A DNA stretch of 64,000 bases from Hyphomicrobium sp. (GTDB taxonomy: Bacteria; Pseudomonadota; Alphaproteobacteria; Rhizobiales; Hyphomicrobiaceae), in the NCBI GenBank assembly GCA_016716675.1, contig JADJVG010000008.1:1-64000 (forward strand), given 5' to 3'. Below, one piece after another: positions 1-9,534 of this stretch. Position 1 is the stretch's first letter; every line of letters begins with the position of its first letter. The notes under the pieces were generated by a model. That model was given only the letters and a program-made list of their open reading frames with translations, ran no database searches and was not told the DNA's origin. The translations under genes were made by a program, and so were the position numbers.

Positions 1-1713
1 GGATGACGCTCACCAACACGGTGCCTTCGTTGAAACTCGGCAGGAAGGCGCGCGGCAGTTGTGTCGCCGAGACAGCCGCCGCGACAACGGCAAGGGCCGG
101 AAGTGCTATGACGAAGGCTGGACGATCAAGGCACCATTCGAGAGCCGCCTTCTGCGCCCTCTTGAGGTGTCGAACCAGCCAGGGCTCGTGCTCGCTCAGG
201 TGCTTCATGCGCGGCAACAGCCAATAGGCCAGCACAGGCGTCAGCGTCATCGAGACGAGCAGGCTCGCCAGGATCGAAACGATGAATGCAATGCCCAACG
301 GCGAGAACAAGCGTCCTTCGATGCCGGACAGCGCGAACAACGGCAGGAACACCAGAACGATGATCGCGGTTGCATAAAGGATGCCTGAGCGGACTTCGAT
401 CGATGCAGACGCGACAACCTCCTGGATGGTGCGCCGGTCGCGACCGGCAGCGAGACGGTGCTGACCGAGACGCCGGTAAATGTTCTCGACATCGACCACG
501 GCATCATCGACGAGCGCGCCAATCGCGATGGCAAGTCCGCCAAGCGTCATGGTGTTGATTGAAAGCCCCATGAGCTGAAACACGATGACCGTCGTCAGCA
601 CCGAGAGCGGAATGGCGATGAGCGAAATCAACGTCGTTTTCCAGTTCAACAGAAAGGCAAAGAGGACGATCGCGACCACGATCAAGGCTTCAACGAGAAC
701 GCGCTTCACATTGGCAATGGACGTTTCAATGAACGTCGCCTGCCTGAACTGGATGTCTGTGACTTTGACGCCGTCCGGCATGACGCGCTGCAATTCCGGG
801 AGCATCTCCTCGATTTCGCGCGTGATCTGGACGGTATCGGCGTTCGGTTGCTTCTGAACAGCAAGGATGACCGCCGGTTTGCCTCGGAAGCCCGCATCAC
901 CCCGCTTGGTGCGCGCGGCGAATTCCACATCGGCCACCTGGCCCAATGAAATGACATGGCCATCGCGGTAGCTGACGACGAGATTATTCAGATCTTCGAG
1001 TTTGGTGGTGCGCGCGATATTGCGGATCAGATACTCCCGCGCTTTGAGATCTACGAAACCGCCGCCTGTATTCGAGCCGAATTTTTCGATGGCGCGTTCC
1101 AGCGCATCAAAGCTGATGTTCAATGTCGCCATTCTGCGCGGATCTGGAATGACCCGATATTGGCGCACTTGTCCGCCAATGGGGATGACTTGCGACACGC
1201 CGGGAACCGTGAGCAGTTGCGGCCGGACCGTGAAGTCAGCGAGTTCACGTAGCGTCATCGGATCAGCAGTCTCACTCGACATTGCGATGAGCATGATTTC
1301 GCCCATGATCGAGGAGATCGGCCCCATTTGCGCCGAGACCGTGCTTGGCAATTGCTCGCGAACGAGTTGCAAGCGCTCTGAGACTTGCTGGCGTGCCCGG
1401 TAGATTTCTGTCGACCAGTCGAACTCGATGTAGACGATCGATAGCCCGACGGAAGAGACAGAGCGCACGCGCGAGACGCCCGACATACCATTCATCGCAG
1501 TTTCAATAGGGAACGTCACCAGAAGCTCGACTTCTTCGGGCGCAAGTCCTTCCGCTTCGGTGATGAGCGTCACGGTCGGTCGGTTGAGATCGGGGAAGAC
1601 GTCGACGGGTAAGCTCCGCAGCGTCATCAGGCCGTAAAGCATGACGGCGACGGCGGCGACCAGGACGAACAGCCGGTTGGCAGAAGGCTGCCACGGACGA
1701 TGGCATTGAACAT
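1..1713 (-). CDS. CusA/CzcA-type heavy-metal RND efflux pump, partial, frameshifted near the start
   Basis: Inner-membrane RND permease that would export a metal cation (Cu, Ag, Co, Zn or Cd) by proton antiport. It works with the adaptor encoded just upstream. The protein reads MFNAIVRGSL, then ANRLFVLVAA, SLPVDVFPDLNRPTVTLITE, PIGGQVRQYRVIPDPRR and TLGGLAIAIGALVDDAVVDV, all typical of the heavy-metal RND family. The C-terminus lies beyond base 1. The ATG at 1713 has a GAGG motif about 7 bases upstream and lies 13 bases after the adaptor stop. The first ten codons are in one frame and everything after GSL is in another: bases 1682-1683 look like a two-base insertion, because removing them restores RGSLANRLFVL (compare RRSVANRFLVL at the CusA N-terminus). 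No ATG, GTG or TTG start precedes the junction in the downstream frame, so the gene as read is disrupted, or the sequence has an indel error. Metal specificity cannot be read from this part. Confidence 0.88.
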
Positions 1714-1726
1714 GATTGGCCTCGCC

Positions 1727-3451
1727 CTAGCGGATCTGATTGATGAGTTCGGCGGCTCCGACGACGATGCGATCGCCGTTCTCGACGCCGGCAAGGATCA
1801 GCGTGCGCGCACTATCGAGTTGCGCCGTGCGAACGGGATGCGCACGAAAACGCTCGGGCGAGGTTTTCACCCATACCTGCGCGAGCCCATTCGTTCCTTT
1901 GACGACGGCGCTATCCGGGACGATGATGCCCTTGGCGCGGCCATCTGTTTGCACGATCACCCTGACCCGAGCGCCAATGGCGAGGCCGGAGTGGCTGTCG
2001 GAAACGCGAAAGAGAAACGGGCGCGCCTGCTGCCGCAGCGTTGGTGAGCGGCCGTTGTATTCGAGTTTGATCCGATGCCGTTCGGTATCAGTCGCCTCGG
2101 CCACGACGATATCGCCGTCGCCGTGGGCGTCCGACCCGATGCCTTCGATCCAGAGCTTTGCGGGATCGACAATTTCGAAAAGGGAATCGCGAGCTGAGAC
2201 GACCTGCCCGGCGCGCACATTCGCCACCGAAATGATGCCGCTCACGGGCGCTTTGAGAGGAATTTTTTCAACGTCCTTCGGCGCCAAAACGCGCTTTTGC
2301 TCGCGCAATGCGTTGACTTCCGCTTTGGTGTCTTCGATGTCGCGTTGTGCAATGACATCGGCAATTTTGGTCAAGCGCGCGAGCTTTTGCTGCGCGATAA
2401 CGAGCTTGCCTTCCACCTCGGCGCGAAGTTGTTGCATCGTGCCGAGATCAGCCAGTGGAATGGTCGGCGACAAGACAGCGAGCGTTTCACCGCCTTCAAC
2501 GTTCTGGCCGGGATACGAGATGCCGCGCTCACCCATCTCGATCCTGCCGTCCATCGGCGCCTGCACCTGTCCGAAAGCTGCAGGGTCGGGCACGACGGTG
2601 CCCATGAGTTCGCGCGTGCGGGCAGCGGTTGCCTCCGTCGCGGGCAGCGTGCGAACCTGCAACAAGCGCTGTGTGGGCTTAGGAACGAAAACCGTTCCGT
2701 CCGGCATTTTGCGGGGCGCATCGCCAGCTTCCTGCGCGGTCGCGCTGTCATCCCCACCACCGCCATGATCGTGGCCAGGACCGGCGAGCGCTGGCGTTGC
2801 GAGAAGGAATCCTGCCAGCAGGACCACCAAAATGATCTCTGCAGCGTCACGCAATGCGAGCGGCTCGACGTTCGTCTGCGTGGCCGGGCTGTCAGCGGCT
2901 TCCGTCTCTTCGCGCGATCGTCTCGGCCTGAAGGCAAATGCGAGCACGAAGCCGAGCGCAGTCATGGCGACAATCGCGCCGAGAACGTCTGGGCGCTTCA
3001 GCAGGTCGGTGAGGGGAAGCGGCTTGGCCTCTGCTTTGGCCTCTGGCCCATGCACGTCGAGCGTCCCGTTCAGGAGATCAATGGTCTGACCTGCGGTGAC
3101 GGTGAAGATCAGCGCCTTTGTGCCGGGGCTCTCCAGCCAATCCGCCTCGATTTCATACACTCCAGGCAACGTGCTCTTGGCGCGGAGCGGGGCAAAGCCG
3201 TCGCCGGAAACCTCAATTGCGGCATTCGAGACCGGCTCATTCGTAGCCGAGCGATCGAGATAGATGGTGAGCTTGTGGCCATCGGCGATGGCGACGAGTT
3301 CGAGTTCCGAGCCGACACTTTCGAGGCGTGGATGATCCGTTGATGCGGTCACGGGCTCTGAGCCGTGATCGCCATGATCATGGCCCGGACCGGCAGCGGC
3401 CGAGACGACAAGAAAGAGGCATGCGAGACATGTAAAAAGTGAACGAAGCAT
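1727..3451 (-). CDS. RND efflux periplasmic adaptor (HlyD/CusB-like) with an N-terminal His-rich extra module
   Basis: Membrane-fusion subunit linking the RND pump to an outer-membrane channel. The C-terminal part (about residues 245-574) has the usual barrel-sandwich hybrid, helical hairpin and beta-barrel, seen as MPDGTVFVPKPTQRLLQVRT, a first lipoyl half near QVQAPMDGRIEMGE, a coiled coil, KAPVSGIISVANVRAGQVVS, and a DRIVVGAAELINQIR end. Ahead of it sits an unusual module. It has a signal peptide followed by GPGHDHGDHG, a beta-rich domain of roughly 100 residues, one membrane segment (about 150-170), and then a second hydrophobic segment followed by GPGHDHGGGG. Adaptors of this family are commonly near 400 residues and this one is 574. 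The ATG at 3451 is preferred over a TTG twelve bases earlier. It is co-oriented with the His-rich gene upstream and the pump downstream. Confidence 0.85.
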   Translation of the reverse strand: MLRSLFTCLACLFLVVSAAAGPGHDHGDHGSEPVTASTDHPRLESVGSELELVAIADGHKLTIYLDRSATNEPVSNAAIEVSGDGFAPLRAKSTLPGVYEIEADWLESPGTKALIFTVTAGQTIDLLNGTLDVHGPEAKAEAKPLPLTDLLKRPDVLGAIVAMTALGFVLAFAFRPRRSREETEAADSPATQTNVEPLALRDAAEIILVVLLAGFLLATPALAGPGHDHGGGGDDSATAQEAGDAPRKMPDGTVFVPKPTQRLLQVRTLPATEATAARTRELMGTVVPDPAAFGQVQAPMDGRIEMGERGISYPGQNVEGGETLAVLSPTIPLADLGTMQQLRAEVEGKLVIAQQKLARLTKIADVIAQRDIEDTKAEVNALREQKRVLAPKDVEKIPLKAPVSGIISVANVRAGQVVSARDSLFEIVDPAKLWIEGIGSDAHGDGDIVVAEATDTERHRIKLEYNGRSPTLRQQARPFLFRVSDSHSGLAIGARVRVIVQTDGRAKGIIVPDSAVVKGTNGLAQVWVKTSPERFRAHPVRTAQLDSARTLILAGVENGDRIVVGAAELINQIR

Positions 3452-3605
3452 AGCGTGAGCCAATCCGTAAAAAGGAACGGGTGCTCAGCGCGGCGACCGG
3501 CTGCGAGACGTGCCACTGTGGGCACGCATACATCATGTATGTAATGTGTTCCGGTACCGTGCTGATCGGCGGCACGGGAGCCGTGATGAAGTCTGCTCCC
3601 GTGAA

Positions 3606-4025
3606 CTACACGGTGGCGCGCGGCGGCCTGAGCAGCGGCTTGACGACCGCACCATCCGGCAATGCGTGATCGAATAAGGCTTGTTCGATGTTGCGCATCG
3701 TTGGGCTAGCGAGTGCAATCTCAGAGGACTGGAAAACGCTGGGATCACAGCAATGGGCATGAACGTGGAAGCAGGGCTGCCCCGGATTTTCATCCGTATC
3801 GCAGCCATAACCCTCACAGGTTTCAGCGGATTGGATTAAATCTTCCGCGTGGCCAGCGGCCGAAACGTGGCCATGGCCCAGCGAATGGATGAGCCCTTCG
3901 GACGTGATGCTCTTGTGCGGTCCCATCGCGTGCTCGCTGGCTTCAGCCATAACGCTGAGCACATTGCCGCAAGCGAATACAGCAACAGCCAATAAAGCCA
4001 GAAATGTCCGAAGCCCCTTAAGCAT
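3606..4025 (-). CDS. Small His/Cys-rich exported protein of the metal-efflux locus
   Basis: A 139-residue protein with an N-terminal hydrophobic segment (MLKGLRTFLALLAVAVFACG) that should act as a signal peptide or anchor. The rest is rich in His and Cys: HSLGHGHVSAAGH, CEGYGCD, and PCFHVHAHCCDPS. Such clusters suggest periplasmic metal binding, but no named family is recognised. It is the first gene of the presumed metal operon (His-rich protein, adaptor, pump), all on the minus strand, with about 154 bases before the adaptor. The location supports a role in metal sensing, buffering or delivery, which is inference. The start has a weak AAGGG just upstream. Confidence 0.7.
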   Translation of the reverse strand: MLKGLRTFLALLAVAVFACGNVLSVMAEASEHAMGPHKSITSEGLIHSLGHGHVSAAGHAEDLIQSAETCEGYGCDTDENPGQPCFHVHAHCCDPSVFQSSEIALASPTMRNIEQALFDHALPDGAVVKPLLRPPRATV

Positions 4026-4030
4026 AAGCC

Positions 4031-4059
4031 CTTTAAAACCTGTTTGCCAGCGAGGTCAA
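4031..4059 (-). promoter_or_regulatory. Candidate MerR-family-type promoter/operator of the metal-efflux locus
   Basis: On the minus strand TTGACC (4059-4054) is followed 17 bases later by TTAAAG (4036-4031). ACCT and AGGT form an interrupted inverted repeat between the two hexamers. That layout resembles operators of CueR/CadR-like regulators. The putative -10 ends only five bases before the ATG at 4025, so the transcript would be nearly leaderless, which weakens the call. No regulator gene is visible nearby. Confidence 0.3.
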
Positions 4060-4461
4060 GTTTGCCAAGCATCACGCGTCGTCGATCGATACTGGTGCAG
4101 AAGAAATATGACTGTAGTGCGTCATCAACAATGGCCTTGAACACTGGCCGTGAGGATGATGCCGGGGCATGCGTAGCAAGTGTGAGCGCAACCAGAATGA
4201 CTGCTTTTGTCTCCGCTGTGGCGTCTTTCTCGACGCAACGCGTTCAGGCCGCGAACACGTTTCAATTCGGGATCGGTGCGAATGCCGAGGTCGATTGAGA
4301 CCTGCACCAAGTCTTCGAGCAATTCGGTGTGCGAAAGATCTTGTTAAGACCCAATTGCGGTCGGCGACGAAAGACGCGACGTGACGCTGCCGTCGCCGCG
4401 TCGCATCATGAAGCCTGAACTGTCGCCCAAATAGCGGCTGGTTCAAGATCGAAGGCGGCGC
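4060..4461. other. Intergenic region, no supported gene
   Basis: About 400 bases between the divergent metal locus and the end of the hybrid kinase gene. The open frames here show no family resemblance, have atypical composition and overlap each other on both strands. I see no RNA gene or repeat. It must contain at least part of the metal-locus promoter. Confidence 0.4.
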
Positions 4462-6582
4462 TCATGAAAACGCCTTCAACAGCGCTTCTTCCAGGGCCTC
4501 GATCGTATAGGGCTTGCGGAGCACGCCGCTGACGCCCAGCCTGTCGACAGAATAGAGGGCGTCACTTTCCGAGTACCCTGTCGATACCAAGATGCGGCAA
4601 TCGGGCGACATGGCTCTGATGTGAGCGATAACCTCCGCACCATTCTTCACCGGCAGGTTCATATCGGTTATTACGAGGTCGATTGCGCTTTGATGGTTGT
4701 CGAAAGTGTCGATGGCAGCTTGCCCGTCGTTGGCGGTAATGACCTCATAGCCAAGTGTTTGCAGCATGCATCGCAATACGTCGAGCAGCATTTGCTCATC
4801 GTCTATGAGCAGCACCGTTCGCCGCGATGGCTGGACAGAAGCATGAGGCGCTGGCGCCGTCGTTTGCGGTAAATCTGCCGTTTCAGGCAGCAACAATCTG
4901 AAGGTGCTTCCTCGACCGACTTCGCTTTGCACGTGGATTGCGCCTTGGTGGTCCAGAATAGTGCCGTAGACCGCTGCTAGGCCAAGTCCCGTTCCGACAC
5001 CCGGCGCCTTGGTGGTGAAGAATGGCTCAAAGACCTTAGACATGTGCTCAGGCGCAATGCCAAACCCAGTGTCGGCGATATCGATCTCGACAAACCAGCC
5101 AGGTTTCAACTTGAACGCCGCCCATTCGCCGCCCACCTCGGTCAGGAGGCGGCGTGACAACGTAATATCAATCTCACCACCTTGCGGCATAGCGTGCGAT
5201 GCATTGATGCCGATATTCAGCAAAGCGCTGTGCAACGCGGCTGAATTGCCATTCACGACATGCGCCGCTCCATCGCTTTGCAACGAGATCGAAATCTTTC
5301 TATCGATGGTATGACGGAGAATCTTGATCGTATCTTCAACCACGGCATTGAGGTTTGTTGCGGCGAATGTGTAATTTGCCTTTCGCGCAAAAGCGGTGAG
5401 CTTTCCCGTCAGATCGGCGGCTCGCAACGCAGTGGCTTGGATCGTTTGCAGAAAGTCACGGCTTTGGGGATCAAGCTTGTTACCGCAGCGCAGTGAGATC
5501 AGCTGAGCGGCCCCGAGTATGCCGCCCAGCATATTGCTGAAGTCGTGCGCGATTCCGCCGGCCAATTGTCCGATAGACTGCAATCTTTCGTTCTGGCGCA
5601 GTTGTGATTGCAGCTCATACTCGTGGGTAACGTCGCGAAACACCATCACCACGCCATGCAGATCGCCCGTTTCGGACAAAATCGGCGCCGCCGAATCTGC
5701 GATTTGATATTCTTCGCCACCGCGTGAAATCAGCACTGTGTGGTTGGCAAGTCCGACGACACGGCGCGTCCGCATGACCGTGTCAACCGGGTTGATCACA
5801 GGGCTGCGGTCGGGATCGTGGACGATCTTCAGAACCTCCGTGATATGTCGCCCGGCCGCCTCGCTTTGCCGCCAGCCGGTCAGACGCTCGGCGACGTAAT
5901 TCATGCGCACGACCTGCCCTAGGGTGTCGGTGGAGATCACCGCATCGCCGATCGAATTGAGCGTCGTCCGCAATTGCTCTTCGCTCTGGCGGATGGCCAG
6001 TGCGTCCTGGTGATCCTCCCTGAGGTTGAGCGCCTGACGATAGAGCCTGTTGAGCGACAGATAGCGCTTTTGCCGGTCGAAGCTGGCCACCATGGCCGGA
6101 AGGTGGTCGAGCAGCAAATCGAGGTCCCGGGCCCGCTGAGCTGCCGCCCGCTGTGCCACCACAACTTCGTGGACATCCAATGCCACCACGAAGAAGCCGA
6201 TGACCGTGCCGCTATTGTCGAGGCGCGGCGTATAATTCACTTGCGCAAAGCGCATGCCCTGGCGAAACGGCAGCACGGCTTCGTAAGATACCGGCTTTCC
6301 AGTAAGCGCGATTTCGATGTAAGGCTTGACCGTATTCCAGCCGGTCGGTGTCAGGACGTCGGCGACATGCAGGCCAATGATGCTCTGCTGCGTGAGGCCG
6401 AACATTTCCACATAGGTCCGATTGGCCTGCTGGTAGCGGCATTCCGCATCCAGCCTTGCAGCCAGCACCGGCACATCATTCAAAAAGGCGATTAAATCGG
6501 CGTGACCTTGTTCAGTCGCGCCAGATGACATGGGTGAGGGTGTAATGATCTCCGTCATCGAGCGGCTTGAGCCCCAGGACAT
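4462..6582 (-). CDS. PAS-PAS hybrid sensor histidine kinase with C-terminal receiver domain
   Basis: Cytoplasmic two-component sensor of 706 residues with no membrane segments. Domains in order: PAS 1 (about 30-145, ARLDAECRYQQANRTYVEMFGL), a short linker with a partial PAS-like segment, PAS 2 (about 205-325, LNSIGDAVISTDTLGQVVRM), HisKA with the phospho-acceptor His346 in GGIAHDFSN, HATPase with the N box LNIGINASHAMPQGGEI and G boxes DTGFGIAPEH and GTGLGLAAVYG, and a receiver domain (about 590-705) with phospho-acceptor Asp640 in VITDMNLPVKNG. The receiver keeps the conserved Lys in LRKPYT. The lack of a membrane segment points to an intracellular signal, possibly redox or a small ligand; no cofactor-binding residue is evident. 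There is no partner regulator gene adjacent. The metal locus downstream has the same orientation but is 430 bases away, so a functional link is speculative. Confidence 0.9.
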   Translation of the reverse strand: MSWGSSRSMTEIITPSPMSSGATEQGHADLIAFLNDVPVLAARLDAECRYQQANRTYVEMFGLTQQSIIGLHVADVLTPTGWNTVKPYIEIALTGKPVSYEAVLPFRQGMRFAQVNYTPRLDNSGTVIGFFVVALDVHEVVVAQRAAAQRARDLDLLLDHLPAMVASFDRQKRYLSLNRLYRQALNLREDHQDALAIRQSEEQLRTTLNSIGDAVISTDTLGQVVRMNYVAERLTGWRQSEAAGRHITEVLKIVHDPDRSPVINPVDTVMRTRRVVGLANHTVLISRGGEEYQIADSAAPILSETGDLHGVVMVFRDVTHEYELQSQLRQNERLQSIGQLAGGIAHDFSNMLGGILGAAQLISLRCGNKLDPQSRDFLQTIQATALRAADLTGKLTAFARKANYTFAATNLNAVVEDTIKILRHTIDRKISISLQSDGAAHVVNGNSAALHSALLNIGINASHAMPQGGEIDITLSRRLLTEVGGEWAAFKLKPGWFVEIDIADTGFGIAPEHMSKVFEPFFTTKAPGVGTGLGLAAVYGTILDHQGAIHVQSEVGRGSTFRLLLPETADLPQTTAPAPHASVQPSRRTVLLIDDEQMLLDVLRCMLQTLGYEVITANDGQAAIDTFDNHQSAIDLVITDMNLPVKNGAEVIAHIRAMSPDCRILVSTGYSESDALYSVDRLGVSGVLRKPYTIEALEEALLKAFS

Positions 6583-6681
6583 CTGCCTCGTCTCTAATAA
6601 TTATACTGCGGCGTTCGACGTCTGGCCAGAGCAGTCAAGGCGGCAATAGGCAGTGCCGATTGCATTTGCGGCTCATAATAT

Positions 6682-6867
6682 TCAATAGCACTGCTCGCAT
6701 TTTGCGCGCTGGCCCAAAGTGTTAAAGCAGCCCTTGAAGATGTGCGGGCATTTAGCGTTTTGCGCCAATTCGCGCGCCGACATGGCTTTGAACCTATCCG
6801 TAATGTCTTCGGCATCCTTCACGCCGCAGGTCGCGCTATGGTGCGCGTGTCCCTGAACTGAACGCAC
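6682..6867 (-). CDS. Possible small Cys-containing protein
   Basis: A 61-residue open frame with five cysteines, four of them in the C-terminal half (AKCPHIFKGCFNTL and KCEQCY at the very end), and no signal peptide. No family is recognised. It has no clear Shine-Dalgarno sequence, and a second overlapping frame on the same strand (6594-6815) is equally long, so coding status is doubtful. It lies upstream of the hybrid kinase on the same strand. Confidence 0.2.
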   Translation of the reverse strand: MRSVQGHAHHSATCGVKDAEDITDRFKAMSARELAQNAKCPHIFKGCFNTLGQRAKCEQCY

Positions 6868-7289
6868 GGATCGTTGCCATCTTGAGTGTTACGGCCACCG
6901 CCCCAGATGTGGAGGGAGTTCAAATCCGGGTTGGGGTCATATTTTAAGGGCAATGGGCAACTCTGTGACCTCTTGTGTGGTTTCCTATCGAGCACAACCG
7001 CGCTACCTATTGATCCAATTGTAAATTGTAACTTGAATGAGGTCGCCGGTTCCTGCGTGCCAAGCTTACCAAGGCGTATTGCGTTATGATGATGGTTCGC
7101 GAAAGCGACTGCCCCGGAATGGCTGCAGACATCAGGGGCACGGCTCCGTTCTTAGCCAAGCCGCAGACGTTATAGTTGCTCGCCATGGGCGAACGGCTGT
7201 TTCAAGCAGGCGACTGCCGCCGGATTTGCCGGGTCGAACAGTGCGCCAAAGCGGCATTATATGTAGTTTATAGCTAACCAGAAGTTGAC
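6868..7289. other. Intergenic region upstream of the ovothiol gene
   Basis: About 420 bases of lower GC than the flanking genes, with short overlapping open frames but no recognisable protein or RNA. It should hold the promoter of the gene starting at 7290. No convincing promoter hexamers were picked out. Confidence 0.35.
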
Positions 7290-9389
7290 ATGTTGAAATC
7301 ACCACTGCTCCGCACTCCTCGCCTTGATGGCAGCAATCCAGAAGCGAAACGCTGCGAGATTCGCAACGATTTCCACGCCACCTGTGATCGCTACGAGCAG
7401 TTGTTTGAGGTCTTGGCGGGCGACGCAGCCTATTATGAAAGGCCAATTCCGCTCCGCCATCCGCTGATCTTCTATTTCGGGCACACGGCTACATTCTTCA
7501 CGAACAAGCTGGTGCTGGCCGGGCTCTTGGAAACCCGCATAGATCCCAAGCTCGAGTCGCAATGCGCCGTCGGCGTCGATGAGATGAGCTGGGACGATCT
7601 CGACGCCACACATTACGACTGGCCGACGGTCGAAGCCGTTCGCGCCTATCGGAAAAAAGTACGCAGCGCAGTCGACGGACTCATCGCGCGCTTGCCGCTC
7701 ACGTTACCGATCAGTTGGGACAGCCCGTGGTGGCCGATCCTGATGGGCATTGAGCACGAGCGCATACACCTCGAAACGTCGTCGGCGCTGATCCGACAAC
7801 ACGCGCTGAAGCATGTGCGCCAGCACCCGGCGTGGACACCTTGCACGGATGCCGGCGAGCCGCCTGAGAATGAACTCATCGCAGTGCCCTCGGGGCATGT
7901 CAAAATAGGCAAGGACTGGGCAAGCGATACGCACTACGGCTGGGACAATGAGTACGGCCACCATGAGAGCAAGGTGTCCGCCTTCCGCGCAAGCCGGATG
8001 CTGGTTTCCAACCGCGCGTTTTTGGCTTTCGTAAACGCCGAAGGCTATGGCGAGGATCGCTGGTGGAGTGAGGAAGGCCGCAATTGGCGCGACTTCGCGC
8101 ACGCATCCCATCCTACGTTCTGGGTGCGCGACGGTGAGAGCTGGCGGTTACGCCTGATGCTGCAAGAAGTGCCGATGCCTTGGAATTGGCCAGCAGAGGT
8201 CAACTTCCACGAAGCGAAAGCATATTGTGACTGGCTGGCGGAACAGCGCGGCGAGCCTGTGCGTCTTCCGACAGAAGACGAATGGTATCGCCTCTATGCC
8301 GTGGCGGGTCTCAACGAGGCGACTGCAGCTAACAATCGGCTCGACCATTGGGCATCGTCCTGCCCGGTCGACCGCTTCGCCCACGGAGATTTCTACGATG
8401 TGGCCGGCAACGTGTGGCAGTGGACGGAGACGTCCATCTATCCGTTCGATGGCTTCCGTGTTCATCCGCTCTATGACGACTTCACCACGCCTACCTTCGA
8501 TGAGCGCCACAACCTCATTAAAGGCGGCTCCTGGATCTCTTGCGGTAACGAGGCGCTGCCCGACGCCCGCTACGCGTTTCGCCGCCATTTCTTTCAGCAC
8601 GCGGGGTTCCGCTACGTCGTGGGCGAACCCGCGATTGCGCCTGCCGTCTCACACTACGAAACAGATAAACTTCTGTCCGAGTATGCGGAATTCCACTACG
8701 GCGCCGAGCATTTCGGAGTAGCGAACTTTCCGCGTGCGCTCGCACAACTTGCCATTGAAGCGATGGGAACGCGCAAGGCGCTGAAGGCACTCGATCTGGG
8801 CTGCGCGACCGGCCGATCGACGTTCGAGCTGGCGCGCCATTTCGAGCGCGTTACTGGCATGGACTTCTCAGCCCGCTTCATCGGCTTGGGCGTTCAACTC
8901 GCGGAACAGGGCGTCGCCCGCTACACGCTAACGGAAGAGGGCGAACTCGTTAGTTACAACGAGCACGCCTTGGCTGAGCACGGGCTTGACGGCATTCGTG
9001 GCAAGGTCGAGTTCCTGCAGGGAGACGCCTGCAACATGAAGCCTATCTTCTCGGGCTACGACTTGATCCTGGCGGCCAACCTAATCGACCGCCTCTATAG
9101 TCCGCGCAAGTTCTTGTGCGACGTGCACACGAGGTTGAACCCCGGCGGCATTCTCATGATCGCCTCGCCGTATACTTGGCTTGCCGAGCACACGCCCCGC
9201 GAAGAATGGCTGGGCGGGTTCAAGCGCGACGGCGAGAACGTGACCACACTCGACGGACTGAAAGAGCTGCTAACGCCGCACTTCCGGCTTATCGGCGAAC
9301 CGAGGCAGGTGCCGTTCGTGATCCGTGAGACGCGGCGCAAGTTCCAGCACTCGCTGTCTGAAGTGACGATCTGGGAGCGCATCGCCTGA
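7290..9389 (+). CDS. ovoA: OvoA-type 5-histidylcysteine sulfoxide synthase / mercaptohistidine methyltransferase
   Basis: Makes the sulfur-containing histidine derivative of the ovothiol pathway. Non-haem iron catalyses oxidative coupling of cysteine to histidine, and a C-terminal SAM-dependent domain is expected to N-methylate the thiolhistidine. The 699 residues divide into an N-terminal DinB-like domain (about 1-190), a formylglycine-generating-enzyme (FGE)-like sulfatase-modifying domain (about 195-455; WDNEYGHHESKVSAF, VRLPTEDEWYRL, DVAGNVWQWTE, GGSWISCGNEA, RRHFFQHAGFRYV), and a methyltransferase domain (about 470-699; motif I LDLGCATGRSTF near 500). The iron-binding HX3HXE motif is present as H156-ERI-H160-L-E162. 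A separate PLP-dependent lyase (OvoB) is needed to release the thiol, and none is seen in this window. The gene stands alone between divergent or convergent neighbours. EgtB, its ergothioneine relative, is shorter and lacks the methyltransferase. Confidence 0.93.
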   Translation: MLKSPLLRTPRLDGSNPEAKRCEIRNDFHATCDRYEQLFEVLAGDAAYYERPIPLRHPLIFYFGHTATFFTNKLVLAGLLETRIDPKLESQCAVGVDEMSWDDLDATHYDWPTVEAVRAYRKKVRSAVDGLIARLPLTLPISWDSPWWPILMGIEHERIHLETSSALIRQHALKHVRQHPAWTPCTDAGEPPENELIAVPSGHVKIGKDWASDTHYGWDNEYGHHESKVSAFRASRMLVSNRAFLAFVNAEGYGEDRWWSEEGRNWRDFAHASHPTFWVRDGESWRLRLMLQEVPMPWNWPAEVNFHEAKAYCDWLAEQRGEPVRLPTEDEWYRLYAVAGLNEATAANNRLDHWASSCPVDRFAHGDFYDVAGNVWQWTETSIYPFDGFRVHPLYDDFTTPTFDERHNLIKGGSWISCGNEALPDARYAFRRHFFQHAGFRYVVGEPAIAPAVSHYETDKLLSEYAEFHYGAEHFGVANFPRALAQLAIEAMGTRKALKALDLGCATGRSTFELARHFERVTGMDFSARFIGLGVQLAEQGVARYTLTEEGELVSYNEHALAEHGLDGIRGKVEFLQGDACNMKPIFSGYDLILAANLIDRLYSPRKFLCDVHTRLNPGGILMIASPYTWLAEHTPREEWLGGFKRDGENVTTLDGLKELLTPHFRLIGEPRQVPFVIRETRRKFQHSLSEVTIWERIA

Positions 9390-9534
9390 TAACGGTTGGT
9401 GAACCGATGCGCGGTGGTTCTGAAAAAGTACCAAGAGCGGCACGAAGTTGCGCAAGGCGGTCAGCGAAGATGCCGGCCGGTTCGGTGACGAGCTCCGCGC
9501 TGTTGTCCTGTTCTTAAATCTCCGCCAGATGGGC

